The translations under genes and the position numbers were made by a program. Shown piece by piece: positions 42,300-50,525 of a stretch of DNA of 64,000 nucleotides. The notes below the pieces were generated by a model that saw only the letters and a program-made list of their open reading frames with translations, did no database searches and had not been told where the DNA came from. The DNA lies in contig NC_008786.1 in the NCBI RefSeq assembly GCF_000015565.1, positions 5,072,501 through 5,136,500 of the forward strand, given 5' to 3'. Position 1 is the stretch's first letter. Each line of letters begins with the position of its first letter. This DNA comes from Verminephrobacter eiseniae EF01-2 (GTDB lineage Bacteria; Pseudomonadota; Gammaproteobacteria; Burkholderiales; Burkholderiaceae_C).

Positions 42300-43129
42300 G
42301 CGGCATCGTCCTGCAGGAGTCGATTGACGAACAGGCTGGGCGTGATGATCACATCAGGCGCCAACGCACCGAGTGCCACAATCTGCTCGACTTCCACGAT
42401 GGTCGTGGCTGCGCCCATGCACATGATGGGACCGAAGTTGCGCTGCGCGTACCGGTACGCTAGTGTCGCGTCACCGGTCAGATGTCGTAGGCTGCGCGCA
42501 GCCATCGGAGCGCAGCGCAAGGCGCATCGCGCCGCCAATACCGAGCGTATTGGCAAGCGATGCAACGCCGCGATGCGCTTCGATGGCCAGCGCAGACCGA
42601 CAGATGATCGGTGACGCGACACCAGGTTGCCGGTGGTATCGGCCTGGCTGGCGCGCACGAATGCAAAATCCGCCGCGAGCGGCTCCTCGAGCACATAGCC
42701 ACGCCCTTTGTACATGCGGGTCTCCTTGCCTTGCGCCAGTGGCGTGCCGAATCCGGTGGGTGTGAAAAACGGCCCCTGACCCGCACCGGCCGCACGGATG
42801 CGCTCCACCAGGGTGCCTTGTGGCATCACGTCCACTTGCAGCCGACCGGCTTCGACCTGTTCGCGCAGCACCTCATTGCCGGGCATGCGGGGATAGGAGC
42901 ACACGATGCGGCCCACACGGCCGGCACGCACCAGCCCCAGAAAACTCGTGTCTCCCGCGCCGGCGTTGTTGTTGATCAGGGTGAGGTCTTTCACACCTTG
43001 CTTGTCCAGCAGACCGCGCAGCAGTCGGGCTGGAATGCCCGAACCGCCGAAACCGCCGACGTAGATCGACGCGCCAGACATCACGTCGCGTAGCGCCTCG
43101 GTGACCGAGTGGCAGGTCTTAGCGCGCAT
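42296..43129 (-). CDS. Class I CoA-transferase subunit A with a 54-residue in-frame MITE insert
   Basis: The 277-residue product is a CoA-transferase alpha subunit: MSGASIYVGGFGGSGIPARLL, LTLINNNAGAGD and FFTPTGFGTPLAQGKE. Residues 1-169 end in SQADTTGNL and residues 224-277 resume AYRYAQRNFGPIMCMGA; together they give a normal 223-residue subunit. Residues 170-223, starting VSRHRSSVGLRWPSKRIAAL, come wholly from the 160-bp repeat at 42463-42622 plus a 2-bp target duplication. The insert has no stop and keeps the frame. It may be tolerated as a surface loop or may inactivate the enzyme. The start at 43129 overlaps the MaoC gene by 11 bp. Confidence 0.88.
   Translation of the reverse strand: MRAKTCHSVTEALRDVMSGASIYVGGFGGSGIPARLLRGLLDKQGVKDLTLINNNAGAGDTSFLGLVRAGRVGRIVCSYPRMPGNEVLREQVEAGRLQVDVMPQGTLVERIRAAGAGQGPFFTPTGFGTPLAQGKETRMYKGRGYVLEEPLAADFAFVRASQADTTGNLVSRHRSSVGLRWPSKRIAALHRLPIRSVLAARCALRCAPMAARSLRHLTGDATLAYRYAQRNFGPIMCMGAATTIVEVEQIVALGALAPDVIITPSLFVNRLLQDDAA
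42463..42622 (+). repeat. MITE-like palindromic element, copy 3 (160 bp), inside the CoA-transferase A gene
   Basis: It starts GTGTCGCGTCACCGGTCA and ends TGATCGGTGACGCGACAC. The flanks are TA (left) and CA (right), so a TA duplication with one later change is likely. 160 bp plus 2 bp is 162 bp, exactly 54 codons. On the minus strand, in the frame of the gene, no stop codon occurs. Confidence 0.92.
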
Positions 43130-44015
43130 CGTGGTGTTCCATCTGAATCCAGGACGCGCTACCCGTGGCGAGGTCTCGCTGATCCTGTTCGCAACGGCAG
43201 CGGAAGATGACCCCGCACGGCGTGCGCCAGAGCGCCACGGCCACAGTTTCACCGGGGAAGAGGGGGGCACGAAAACGCATGTCCAGTTCGCCCAGGCGGT
43301 GGTTCGGGTGCTGCTGCAGCTCGTGCTGCAGCACCCGGTCCACCAAGCCGAGGAGGGCCGCGCCATGCAGGATCGGGCGGTCATAACCGGCACGGCGCGC
43401 CGCTGCTGGGTCGATGTGCAAAGGGTTGCGGTCGGCGTTGAGGCGGTATAGCGCGGCCTGTTGGGCACTGGTGGGTACGCGGACCGTGCGATCGGGCTCG
43501 CGCGCCGGGGGGCTGGGGATCGGCGGGGGCAGGACATCGCTCAACGCCGGATCGCCCCCTGCATAGCCACCATCACCGCGGCAGACATTGGTCTGCTCGA
43601 TGATGGCCACGGGCATTTGCGTGATGGAGTCAGACAGGATGCGCCGCGTCACGACGATCGCGCCCTTGCCTTCGCCTTTGTCGGCAACGCGGCTGACCGC
43701 CATCTGGCAACGCACTTGACCGGCGGCCGTCAGGGGGCTTGGGAAACGCATGCGTTGCTCACCGTGCACCACTTGCTGCCAGGCCACGCCGTGCTCGGGC
43801 GAGCGCATCCAGAAGCCCGGATAGGCCAGCACCGAAGCTTGGGTGGGCAGCGCGCGCAGGACCTCCTCGTACAGGAACTCCGTTTCGTCGCCCAGCCCCC
43901 CCTCCCCGCCCAGGCCGGCGCCCACACCCAATGCGTACAGGATGGTGGCATCGGCGTCGTAGGTCTGCGCGATCTCCTCGAAGCGAGTGGCCTTCAGGCG
44001 GTGGTAGTCCAGCAT
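43119..44015 (-). CDS. MaoC-like (double hotdog) enoyl-CoA hydratase
   Basis: The 298-residue protein has two hotdog halves, as in the (R)-specific hydratase part of multifunctional enzyme 2. The first half is LGVGAGLGGEGGLGDETEFLYEE and the second carries the hydratase-2 motif YRLNADRNPLHIDPAAARRAGYDRPILHG with the Asp/His catalytic pair. It would add water to a trans-2-enoyl-CoA produced by the acyl-CoA dehydrogenase pair. Its partner in the next step is the SDR or the thiolase-like enzyme encoded upstream. Confidence 0.88.
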   Translation of the reverse strand: MLDYHRLKATRFEEIAQTYDADATILYALGVGAGLGGEGGLGDETEFLYEEVLRALPTQASVLAYPGFWMRSPEHGVAWQQVVHGEQRMRFPSPLTAAGQVRCQMAVSRVADKGEGKGAIVVTRRILSDSITQMPVAIIEQTNVCRGDGGYAGGDPALSDVLPPPIPSPPAREPDRTVRVPTSAQQAALYRLNADRNPLHIDPAAARRAGYDRPILHGAALLGLVDRVLQHELQQHPNHRLGELDMRFRAPLFPGETVAVALWRTPCGVIFRCRCEQDQRDLATGSASWIQMEHHDAR

Positions 44016-44025
44016 GGATGTCGCC

Positions 44026-44931
44026 TCAGACCGGATCCCAGGCGAATACCTGGGCCGAGGTGTCCAGCGGCATGAAGGACGCCTGCAGCGCAGCCATGCC
44101 GTGACTGGCGATGGTCTGAGGCGTCCAGCCGCCCGAATGGTGGACCGAGCGCACCGGGCGCGATTGGCTCATGAGGAACATCTCGTTCAACCGGATTGCG
44201 AAGATCTGGCCCGAAACGTGTGCCGAGGCGTCGGACGCCAGGTAGCAGATGAGGGGTGCGATCGTCTCGGGGCCCATGCTGCGGATCTTCTCGACGTGGC
44301 GCGCCTGCTCCGCTGTCTTGGAAGGAATGGTTTCCGTCATGCGGCTCCAGGCCAGTGGCGCGATGCAGTTCGAGCGCACATTGAAGGCGGCCATGTCAAG
44401 CGCGATCGCCTTGGACAGACCGACGATGCCTAGCTTGGCCGCGCAGTAGTTGGCCTGTCCCCGGTTGCCGATGACGGCCGAGTTGGACGTCATGTTTATC
44501 AGGCTGCCACCACCCTGCCTGCGGAAGTGCTCGGCAGACGCATGGCACAGGTTGAACGTGCCATAGAGATGCACCTTGACCACCGCGTCGAAGTCCTCGG
44601 GTGTGAGGCGGTGGAACATCTTGTCGCGTACGATGCCCGCGTTGTTCACCACCGCATCAACGCGTCCATAAGTGTCGATGGCGGCCTCGATGATGCGTTG
44701 CGCCGAGGTGTACTCCGACACCGAGTCACCATTGGCCACGGCCTCGCCGCCAGCCTGGCGAATCTCGTCCACCACCTGCTGCGCGCTCTGGCCCACGGAA
44801 CTCGTGCCATCCAGGCTCACGCTCAGGTCGTTGACCACCACGCGGGCGCCCTGGGCCGCCAGCGCCATTGCCGCAGCACGTCCGATGCCATTGGCGGCAC
44901 CGGTCACGACAACCACTTTTTCTTGCAACAT
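44026..44931 (-). CDS. Short-chain dehydrogenase/reductase (3-hydroxyacyl-CoA dehydrogenase-like)
   Basis: The 301-residue protein is a classical SDR extended at the C-terminus. It has the cofactor motif VVTGAANGIG, NNAGIVRDKMFHR and catalytic Ser/Tyr/Lys in MTSNSAVIGNRGQANYCAAK. The VVNDL acidic residue after strand 2 suggests NAD+. The closest group is the MFE-2 or steroid 3-hydroxyacyl-CoA dehydrogenase type. The last 70 residues (SGQIFAIRLNEMFLMSQSRPVR onward) are typical of this longer subgroup. Confidence 0.88.
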   Translation of the reverse strand: MLQEKVVVVTGAANGIGRAAAMALAAQGARVVVNDLSVSLDGTSSVGQSAQQVVDEIRQAGGEAVANGDSVSEYTSAQRIIEAAIDTYGRVDAVVNNAGIVRDKMFHRLTPEDFDAVVKVHLYGTFNLCHASAEHFRRQGGGSLINMTSNSAVIGNRGQANYCAAKLGIVGLSKAIALDMAAFNVRSNCIAPLAWSRMTETIPSKTAEQARHVEKIRSMGPETIAPLICYLASDASAHVSGQIFAIRLNEMFLMSQSRPVRSVHHSGGWTPQTIASHGMAALQASFMPLDTSAQVFAWDPV

Positions 44932-44935
44932 GAAT

Positions 44936-46108
44936 TTATCCTCGATGAATGGAAAATACGGTGCTGGCCTGCGCGCTCAGAACGCCGCCGTTGCCTTGCA
45001 CCAGCGCGGTAGCGGCACCCGCGACCTGACGCGCACCGCAGTCCGCGCGCAATTGACGCACCGCCTCGACGATGCCGAACAGGCTGTACATGCCTGGATG
45101 CACGCACGACAGCCCGCCACCGTTGGTGTTGACCGGCAACGCGCCGCCTGGAGCGATACGGCCATCGGCGACGAACGGGCCGCCTTCCCCTTTTTGGCAG
45201 AAGCCCAGATCTTCCAGAAACAGGATGGGGTTGATGGTGAAAGCGTCGTACAGCTGGACGACATCGATGTCGTTCGTCGTGATACCCGCCCGCTCCATCG
45301 CCAACGGCCCGGAGATACGGGCGGCGGTTACGGTCAGGTCCTCCATGCAGGCGATCTGCCGGTGCGAATGCGCCATGGCAGTGCCCAGCACATGGACCGG
45401 CTTGCGCGGCCCATCCTGGGCAACGTCCGACGCCTGCACCACCACCGCCGCAGCGCCGTCGGTGACCAGGCAGCAGTCGCGCACGGTCAGCGGTGACGAA
45501 ATCATGCGTGCGCCCAGTACCTCTTCCAGGCCCATCGGCTCGCGGCGATAGGCCTCCGGGTTGAGCGCGGCCCACGAGCGGGCCGCCAGTGCCACCTGGG
45601 CCAATTGCTCGCGCGTCGTGCCGTATTGGTGCATGTGCCGCTGCGCTACCAGTGCGTAGCCCGTGGGCGGATTGAACGGTGCGTAAGGTTCCTCGAACGG
45701 AAAGGGGTCCAGTTGCGCGCGAACGGGGGAAGTCGCGGCGATGCTGCCCCCACTGCGTGGCGTGGCGCCATAGGCGATGACCACGTTGCGGCACAGGCCG
45801 GCCCGAATCGCGGCTGCGGCGATTGACAAGTGCCCCACGAACGAGGCGCCGCCGATGCCAGTACTTTCGGAGAATGCGGGCCGTATGCCCAGGTACTCCG
45901 CCAGTTTGACCACCCACATGGAAGACGAGAGGCTGGCGCTCATGAGGCCGTCCACTTGGCTCATTTGCAAACCGGCGTCCTTGACCGCAGCGTGCACAGC
46001 CAGAGAAGTTGCCTCAAGATCTGTCAAGCCACCGGCATCGCCGATGGCCGCGGTCGCGCAACCTGTGATGGCGACGCTGCCTCGCAATGATGTGTCCCAG
46101 TGGTTCAT
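44936..46108 (-). CDS. Thiolase-fold protein of the SCP-x/Ltp2 type lacking the nucleophilic Cys
   Basis: The 390-residue protein has the thiolase fold blocks VAITGCATAAIGD, VQLYDAFTINPILFLEDLGF and NTNGGGLSCVHPGMYSLFGIVEAVRQLR. Where thiolases have the active-site Cys, this protein reads STGIGGASFVGHLSIAAAAI, with no Cys. The Tyr in VQLYDAF and the following DUF35 gene match Ltp2-type aldolases, which cleave 3-hydroxyacyl-CoA by retro-aldol chemistry with a DUF35 partner (ChsH2-type). I infer the same role here. The ATG at 46108 overlaps the DUF35 stop (ATGA). Confidence 0.82.
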   Translation of the reverse strand: MNHWDTSLRGSVAITGCATAAIGDAGGLTDLEATSLAVHAAVKDAGLQMSQVDGLMSASLSSSMWVVKLAEYLGIRPAFSESTGIGGASFVGHLSIAAAAIRAGLCRNVVIAYGATPRSGGSIAATSPVRAQLDPFPFEEPYAPFNPPTGYALVAQRHMHQYGTTREQLAQVALAARSWAALNPEAYRREPMGLEEVLGARMISSPLTVRDCCLVTDGAAAVVVQASDVAQDGPRKPVHVLGTAMAHSHRQIACMEDLTVTAARISGPLAMERAGITTNDIDVVQLYDAFTINPILFLEDLGFCQKGEGGPFVADGRIAPGGALPVNTNGGGLSCVHPGMYSLFGIVEAVRQLRADCGARQVAGAATALVQGNGGVLSAQASTVFSIHRG

Positions 46109-46482
46109 GTCGTCATCCTTCGAAACACCACGCGTGGCTTGTCTTCCAAGCGGTCGATAGATGCCTGCACGCGCAGGCCAATCTGCAGGTCCGCGGCGCA
46201 TGCGTCGAGCAGCGTGGACATCATGCGGAAGCCGTCGTCCATGTCGACCAAGATGACGTTGCGTCCAGGCGTCTTGCTGGAGGCAGGAATCTCCGAGTGG
46301 CTATAGAGCGTGCCCACCCCGGTGCTCGGGCGCCATTCGTGGTCGGCACCGTGGCAATGTGGGCAGTGCGTGCGCGGGAAAAAGAACGCACGCGCACACG
46401 CCTTACACCATTGAACTTCGAAGCGCCCTTGGGCCAGCGCGGCATGGAAGCGCGCTTCAGGCGACGCACTGGGCTCACTCAT
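46105..46482 (-). CDS. DUF35 OB-fold acyl-CoA-binding protein (zinc ribbon)
   Basis: The 125-residue product has an N-terminal rubredoxin-like zinc ribbon (CKACARAFFFPRTHCPHC) and a C-terminal OB-fold (GVGTLYSHSEIPASS, VDMDDGFRMMSTLLD). DUF35 proteins form complexes with thiolase-like aldolases or synthases. It overlaps both neighbours (8 bp with the Bug gene, 4 bp with the thiolase-like gene), so a complex with the latter is likely. Confidence 0.88.
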   Translation of the reverse strand: MSEPSASPEARFHAALAQGRFEVQWCKACARAFFFPRTHCPHCHGADHEWRPSTGVGTLYSHSEIPASSKTPGRNVILVDMDDGFRMMSTLLDACAADLQIGLRVQASIDRLEDKPRVVFRRMTT

Positions 46483-47431
46483 CTTTGACACCCGCTTCGG
46501 TAACGACAGACTTCCATTTGGCGAACTCCGCTTCGACGAAAGCCCGGTACTTGGGCAGATCCAGGTCGCCAGGCTCGGATCCGGTGGAGTGGATGTACTC
46601 CCGAGTGGCGGGCTGGTCGATGGCGGCGCGCATCTCGCGATTGAGCAACTCCAGAATGGGCTGCGGAGTCTCCGCTGGCGCATAAACGCCGACCCAGGTG
46701 GATAGATCGAAGTTGTGAAAACCCAGCTCGTTCAATGTCGGGACATTTGGGTAACGTATCAGCCGCTTGGCGGAAGCCACCGCCAGCGGAAGAACCTTTC
46801 CGGATTCCAGATAGACATTGGCAGTGACTGACTCCGAAATGCCGAATGGCACGTGACCAGCAATCAGGTCGGCCATGGCCGGCCCGGCACCGCGGTAGGA
46901 AATGTGATTCAGCGGCAGTCCGCTCTGCTTGCGCAGCAGCTCGCCGACAATGTGTGGCGCGCCGCCGGTACCGGCCGTTCCGTAGCTGATTGATGATCCA
47001 GTCTTGGCGTACGCCTGAAACTGGGCAAAGTTCTTGATGCCCTTGTTCGCGTTGACCAGTAGAAAATTGGGGCTTACAGCCAGAAGTGCCACAGGCGCGA
47101 AGGACTTGCGGGCGTCGTAGGGCAACGACTTCAACGCAGGATTGATGACATGGCTAGTGGCCCCCACCAGGACGGTGTAGCCATCTGGCGCTTGACGACG
47201 GACGTAGTCCGTCGCGATTTGGCCGGTAGCCCCCGCCCGGTTCTCGACGATGAACGGCCTTCCCAGCTTTGATTGCAGCGTGGCCGCAATGCGGCGGGTG
47301 AGGATATCCGTCATCCCGCCCGGCGCGTACGCCACCACCAGCGTTACTGGTTTATTCGGATAGTCACTCGCCTGGGACGCCAATGCCATCAGGCCCACCA
47401 GGCCGAAGACCGCGAGGGTTTTGAGTTTCAT
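46475..47431 (-). CDS. Bug family TctC-like binding protein
   Basis: The 318-residue periplasmic protein has a signal peptide (MKLKTLAVFGLVGLMALASQA) and the Bug blocks YPNKPVTLVVAYAPGGMTD, GRPFIVENRAGATGQ, SYRGAGPAMADLIAGHV and LSTWVGVYAPAETPQP. It is the first gene of the CoA operon and may capture the acid that the pathway degrades. No TctAB permease genes accompany it. The ATG at 47431 gives a clean signal peptide. Confidence 0.9.
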   Translation of the reverse strand: MKLKTLAVFGLVGLMALASQASDYPNKPVTLVVAYAPGGMTDILTRRIAATLQSKLGRPFIVENRAGATGQIATDYVRRQAPDGYTVLVGATSHVINPALKSLPYDARKSFAPVALLAVSPNFLLVNANKGIKNFAQFQAYAKTGSSISYGTAGTGGAPHIVGELLRKQSGLPLNHISYRGAGPAMADLIAGHVPFGISESVTANVYLESGKVLPLAVASAKRLIRYPNVPTLNELGFHNFDLSTWVGVYAPAETPQPILELLNREMRAAIDQPATREYIHSTGSEPGDLDLPKYRAFVEAEFAKWKSVVTEAGVKDE

Positions 47432-47625
47432 CTTTGTTGCCTCTGAACCCACGCCAATGTGGGCAAGATTGATTGAATGGATCGCCGGATGAAGTGAACT
47501 GCAATGCGCTCTTGCCATCCGAACTCACATTTTTGGCACCCTGTTTCATTCCGGCAATTGATTAATTGTCATGGTGCAATCTTGTTCTGGAATATATTTA
47601 AGTCTCCCGATCTCAATCTGTAAGC

Positions 47626-48116
47626 GCGGCAGGTTTCGCGGCTGGTCTGTCGATTGGCCGAAAAGGCCCCTCGGTGCAGGTGGCCGCCGGCCTGGTGCAG
47701 TACGCGCGGCGCTGGCTATCGCCCAACACCACCATCGACGGGCACGCGCTCCGTGCTCAAGTTCATCGCCACCTGGCCCACGGCCTGGTGCGGCGTGCCG
47801 GGCGGCATCTGCGCGCCCTCGCCGTCTATGAGTGCGGACATCGGCAATGCCGTAGGGTAGATGGTCAGCAGCGATCTCGGCCCCGCGTTGATTGCTCTGG
47901 GTATGGCCGGCTTTCTGGCCGCGGTGACGCAGGCACCACTCACCGCGTTCATCATCGTGATGGAGATGGTCGACGGGCACGCGATGGTGCTGAACCTGAT
48001 GGCCGGGGCCCTGCTGGCCAGCCTGATCTCCCGCATGATCAGCCGCCCGCTCTATGACTCGCTCGCCGAGCATATGGTCGGCAAGGCCATCGCCACGTCG
48101 CCGGTCGACAGGCTGC
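47626..48116 (+). pseudogene. ClC family chloride channel/transporter remnant
   Basis: Three pieces are visible: AAGFAAGLSIGRKGPSVQ (the selectivity-filter region, normally GREGP), then in another frame KFIATWPTAWCGVPGGICAP, then SSDLGPALIALGMAGFLAAV with TAFIIVMEMVDGHAMVLNLM. The first two are joined by an internal deletion with a frameshift, and a stop follows the second. The N-terminus is missing. The C-terminal end runs into the FeaR-like pseudogene at about 48117, probably an old rearrangement point. Confidence 0.75.
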
Positions 48117-48121
48117 GGCGA

Positions 48122-48856
48122 TCATCCGCACACGCAGGAACGCCAAGCCTTGGGCGGATGGCAAAGCTGGGGCGCAGGCAAAAACATAGAGCCCAACACC
48201 CCCAGGAATGCCTCCTTCAGGTGAGAGCTCTCTTGATGGGCAGGCTCCAGCATCTTGGCGAGGATGGCGCGCATGGCCAGGCCGAGGGCATCCTGCCGAA
48301 GAAGGCCCAGTCCGCTCTCGATACGTGGACCGAACCGGCTCCTCATTTCTTCACGCGGGAGATGCAACGAGATCTGCTGTGAATGATGCCCGCCGAATAC
48401 AAAGTCCATCGGGCGAGTCGAATCGACCAGCGCCACGTCACCGGGCTGCATCTGGAATTGCAGTCAAGCCTGGCAGATGTGTGCTTTCCCGTGGTCCTGG
48501 AAAATCAGAAAATAGTTGTCACCCGGATCGTGTCGGATGCAATACGCGTCCCTGGCAACGCGCTCCAGATCCTGACCGATGAAGATAGCGTCCAGCCCTC
48601 CGATACGGGATGGAGCCATCCCCCCGTGCACCACACGCCGCCCCGCCATGGGCACGACCGAAAAGTCGCCGCAGAACTGCCGTAGTTGCTGCGTCATCAC
48701 ATCCAAGGGCATCTCCCCATCAATCCTTGGACTCAACGTGCGGCTGCGCCAGCCGTCCGCCAGCGGTATTTCCGGAGCATTCAGAGTCCACCGACAGCCA
48801 GCGCTTGGATCATCCGCCATGCCGGCCAAGCCAGTCTTCAATTCAACAGAACTCAT
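48122..48856 (-). pseudogene. FeaR/AraC-type regulator, nonsense mutation and missing helix-turn-helix
   Basis: Two pieces in the same frame are separated by one TGA at 48464: a first part from MSSVELKTGLAG to GKAHICQA, and a second part LQFQMQPGDVALVDSTRPMDF onward. Together they make the AraC_binding_2 (FeaR-like) sensor domain. The C-terminal AraC helix-turn-helix is absent; the sequence ends PKAWRSCVCG next to the ClC remnant. It is a dead regulator, probably once of an adjacent aromatic or amine pathway. Confidence 0.7.
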
Positions 48857-48947
48857 GGCGACCTCCGTAGATGCGACCACCGACCCGTCACGCACATGGC
48901 TCGCATGTGCGGTGATGTCGGCGCCGCGTGCTTGCGATTTGCAGTTG

Positions 48948-49964
48948 TCAGCCCGGCGAATGGATCACCACCTGCTGGTCGATGGCACCGAAAACATGCT
49001 CTCCGTGAGGCCCCATGGCGCAGATCCGCACACGGTCACCATGGCGAAGGTAGGGGCGGAGTCGATCCAGCGGTACGCCGGAGAGTTGCTCACGTACGCG
49101 CGCTTCCGTAATGCAGGCGCTACCCGATTCGGGGTCCGCATTGCTGATGGTGCCCGCGCCAACGATGCTGCCAGCCACCAAGCATCGGGTACGGGCCAGA
49201 TGCGCGATGATCTGCGCAAAGTTGAAAACAACGTCGCTGTTGGCATGCGGCTCGCCGAAGCGCTCGCCGTTGAGTTCGATGCGCACGGGCAGATCCAGCA
49301 TGCAGTCCTTCCACGCCGGACCCAGCGCGCCAGGCGTGACGGCAACCGGTGCGAAGCTCGTCGCAGGCTTGCTCTGGTAGAAGCCGAAGCCTTTGGCCAG
49401 TTCGCCAGGAATCAGTCCGCGCAGCGAGACATCATTGAGCAACACCACCAACGCGATGCGGTCGGCTGCTTGCTCGATCGTCACCCCCATAGGTACATCT
49501 GTGGTGATCACAGCTATCTCCGCCTCCAGATCCACCAAATGGGCCTCGTCGATCGCAACGATGGGTTCGCGCGGACCGATCATCCCATCTGAACCACCCT
49601 GGTACACCAGCGGCTCGTCTTCATAGCGTGGCGGGATGGGTTCGTTGCGCCATTGGTAGATCAGCCGGGCGTGGTTGCGGTAGACCGACGCATCTGCCCA
49701 CTGGTAGGCCCGAGGTAGCGGAGCCATGCATTCATCAGGGTCGAATGTCTCTCCCTCGTTCCAACCGCTGGCGTCCAGCGACCGGCGGCGGCTCTCCAGC
49801 TCGGGGGCCTGCAGAGCCCAGTTGTCGAGCAGCGCCTGCATGGTTTTCACTGTGGGGCCTGCCGACAGCCATCGCTGCCCTGAGGGACTGACCAGCATCA
49901 ACTCACCATCACGGGAGCCATTGCGGCGCGTGGCCAGGCGTAAATCCAGAAATGGCATCGTCAT
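48948..49964 (-). CDS. Fumarylacetoacetate hydrolase family protein
   Basis: The 338-residue product has the FAH C-terminal domain: metal-binding Glu residues in HLVDLEAEIAVI and Asp in VVLLNDVSLRGL, plus GFYQSKPATSFAPVAVTP. FAH family enzymes hydrolyse C-C bonds in ring-cleavage products or decarboxylate/isomerise 2-oxo-dioates. It is the last gene of the FAD monooxygenase operon. The ATG at 49964 overlaps the VOC stop (ATGA); a longer frame exists upstream. Confidence 0.88.
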   Translation of the reverse strand: MTMPFLDLRLATRRNGSRDGELMLVSPSGQRWLSAGPTVKTMQALLDNWALQAPELESRRRSLDASGWNEGETFDPDECMAPLPRAYQWADASVYRNHARLIYQWRNEPIPPRYEDEPLVYQGGSDGMIGPREPIVAIDEAHLVDLEAEIAVITTDVPMGVTIEQAADRIALVVLLNDVSLRGLIPGELAKGFGFYQSKPATSFAPVAVTPGALGPAWKDCMLDLPVRIELNGERFGEPHANSDVVFNFAQIIAHLARTRCLVAGSIVGAGTISNADPESGSACITEARVREQLSGVPLDRLRPYLRHGDRVRICAMGPHGEHVFGAIDQQVVIHSPG

Positions 49965-50518
49965 GATGACTTCCGCTCCGACCCAGCTGAACTGGAGTTG
50001 GAGCGTTTCAGGTGCGTCCAACCAGCGAGCGCTTCGTGCGCGTCCCGAGCGAACCCCGCCACAACCTCGGCGCTCGCCACTTCGACCGTGAGCTCGAGGC
50101 GCAGCCCGTTGGGGTCGAAGAAGTAGATCGATTCGATATAGCCGTCATGATCGGTGACACCCACCACATCCACGCCGTGGCTCTCGATTCGGGCCTTCAT
50201 CGCGTGGAGATCGTCGCGGCTGGCTACGCGCAGGGCAATGTGGTTGACCCAGCTTGGCGTGTTTGGCGATGGCAAGGCGGCTGTGTTGTCGCCAAGATCG
50301 AAAAATGCGATGAAGGAGCCATCCAGCATGCGGAAAAAAATGTGGACGTAGGGGCAATGCTCACCGGTACTCGGCACGTGGTCGTTCTGGATCACATGCA
50401 CGAGCGGCATGCCCAGCAGGTCTTCGTAGAACTGACGGGTTTCCTCGGCATCTTTGCAGCGCCAGGCGAAATGGTGCAGGCCTCTGACGGGGCGCGGGTT
50501 GTTGGATGCAATGGTCAT
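49961..50518 (-). CDS. VOC family protein, possible extradiol dioxygenase
   Basis: The 185-residue protein has two beta-alpha-beta-beta-beta modules. Metal ligands can be placed at His in VRGLHHFAWRC, His in WVNHIALRV and Glu in NGLRLELTVE, the 2-His-1-Glu pattern of type I extradiol dioxygenases and glyoxalases. In an operon with a phenol-type monooxygenase and an FAH hydrolase, ring cleavage of the hydroxylated product is a plausible role. A glyoxalase-like or isomerase role cannot be excluded. Confidence 0.82.
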   Translation of the reverse strand: MTIASNNPRPVRGLHHFAWRCKDAEETRQFYEDLLGMPLVHVIQNDHVPSTGEHCPYVHIFFRMLDGSFIAFFDLGDNTAALPSPNTPSWVNHIALRVASRDDLHAMKARIESHGVDVVGVTDHDGYIESIYFFDPNGLRLELTVEVASAEVVAGFARDAHEALAGWTHLKRSNSSSAGSERKSS

Positions 50519-50525
50519 GGCTAGC

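Noticed and set aside
46475..47431. Assignment of the Bug genes to complete TctABC transporters
   Set aside because: No TctA or TctB membrane protein is encoded in the window.
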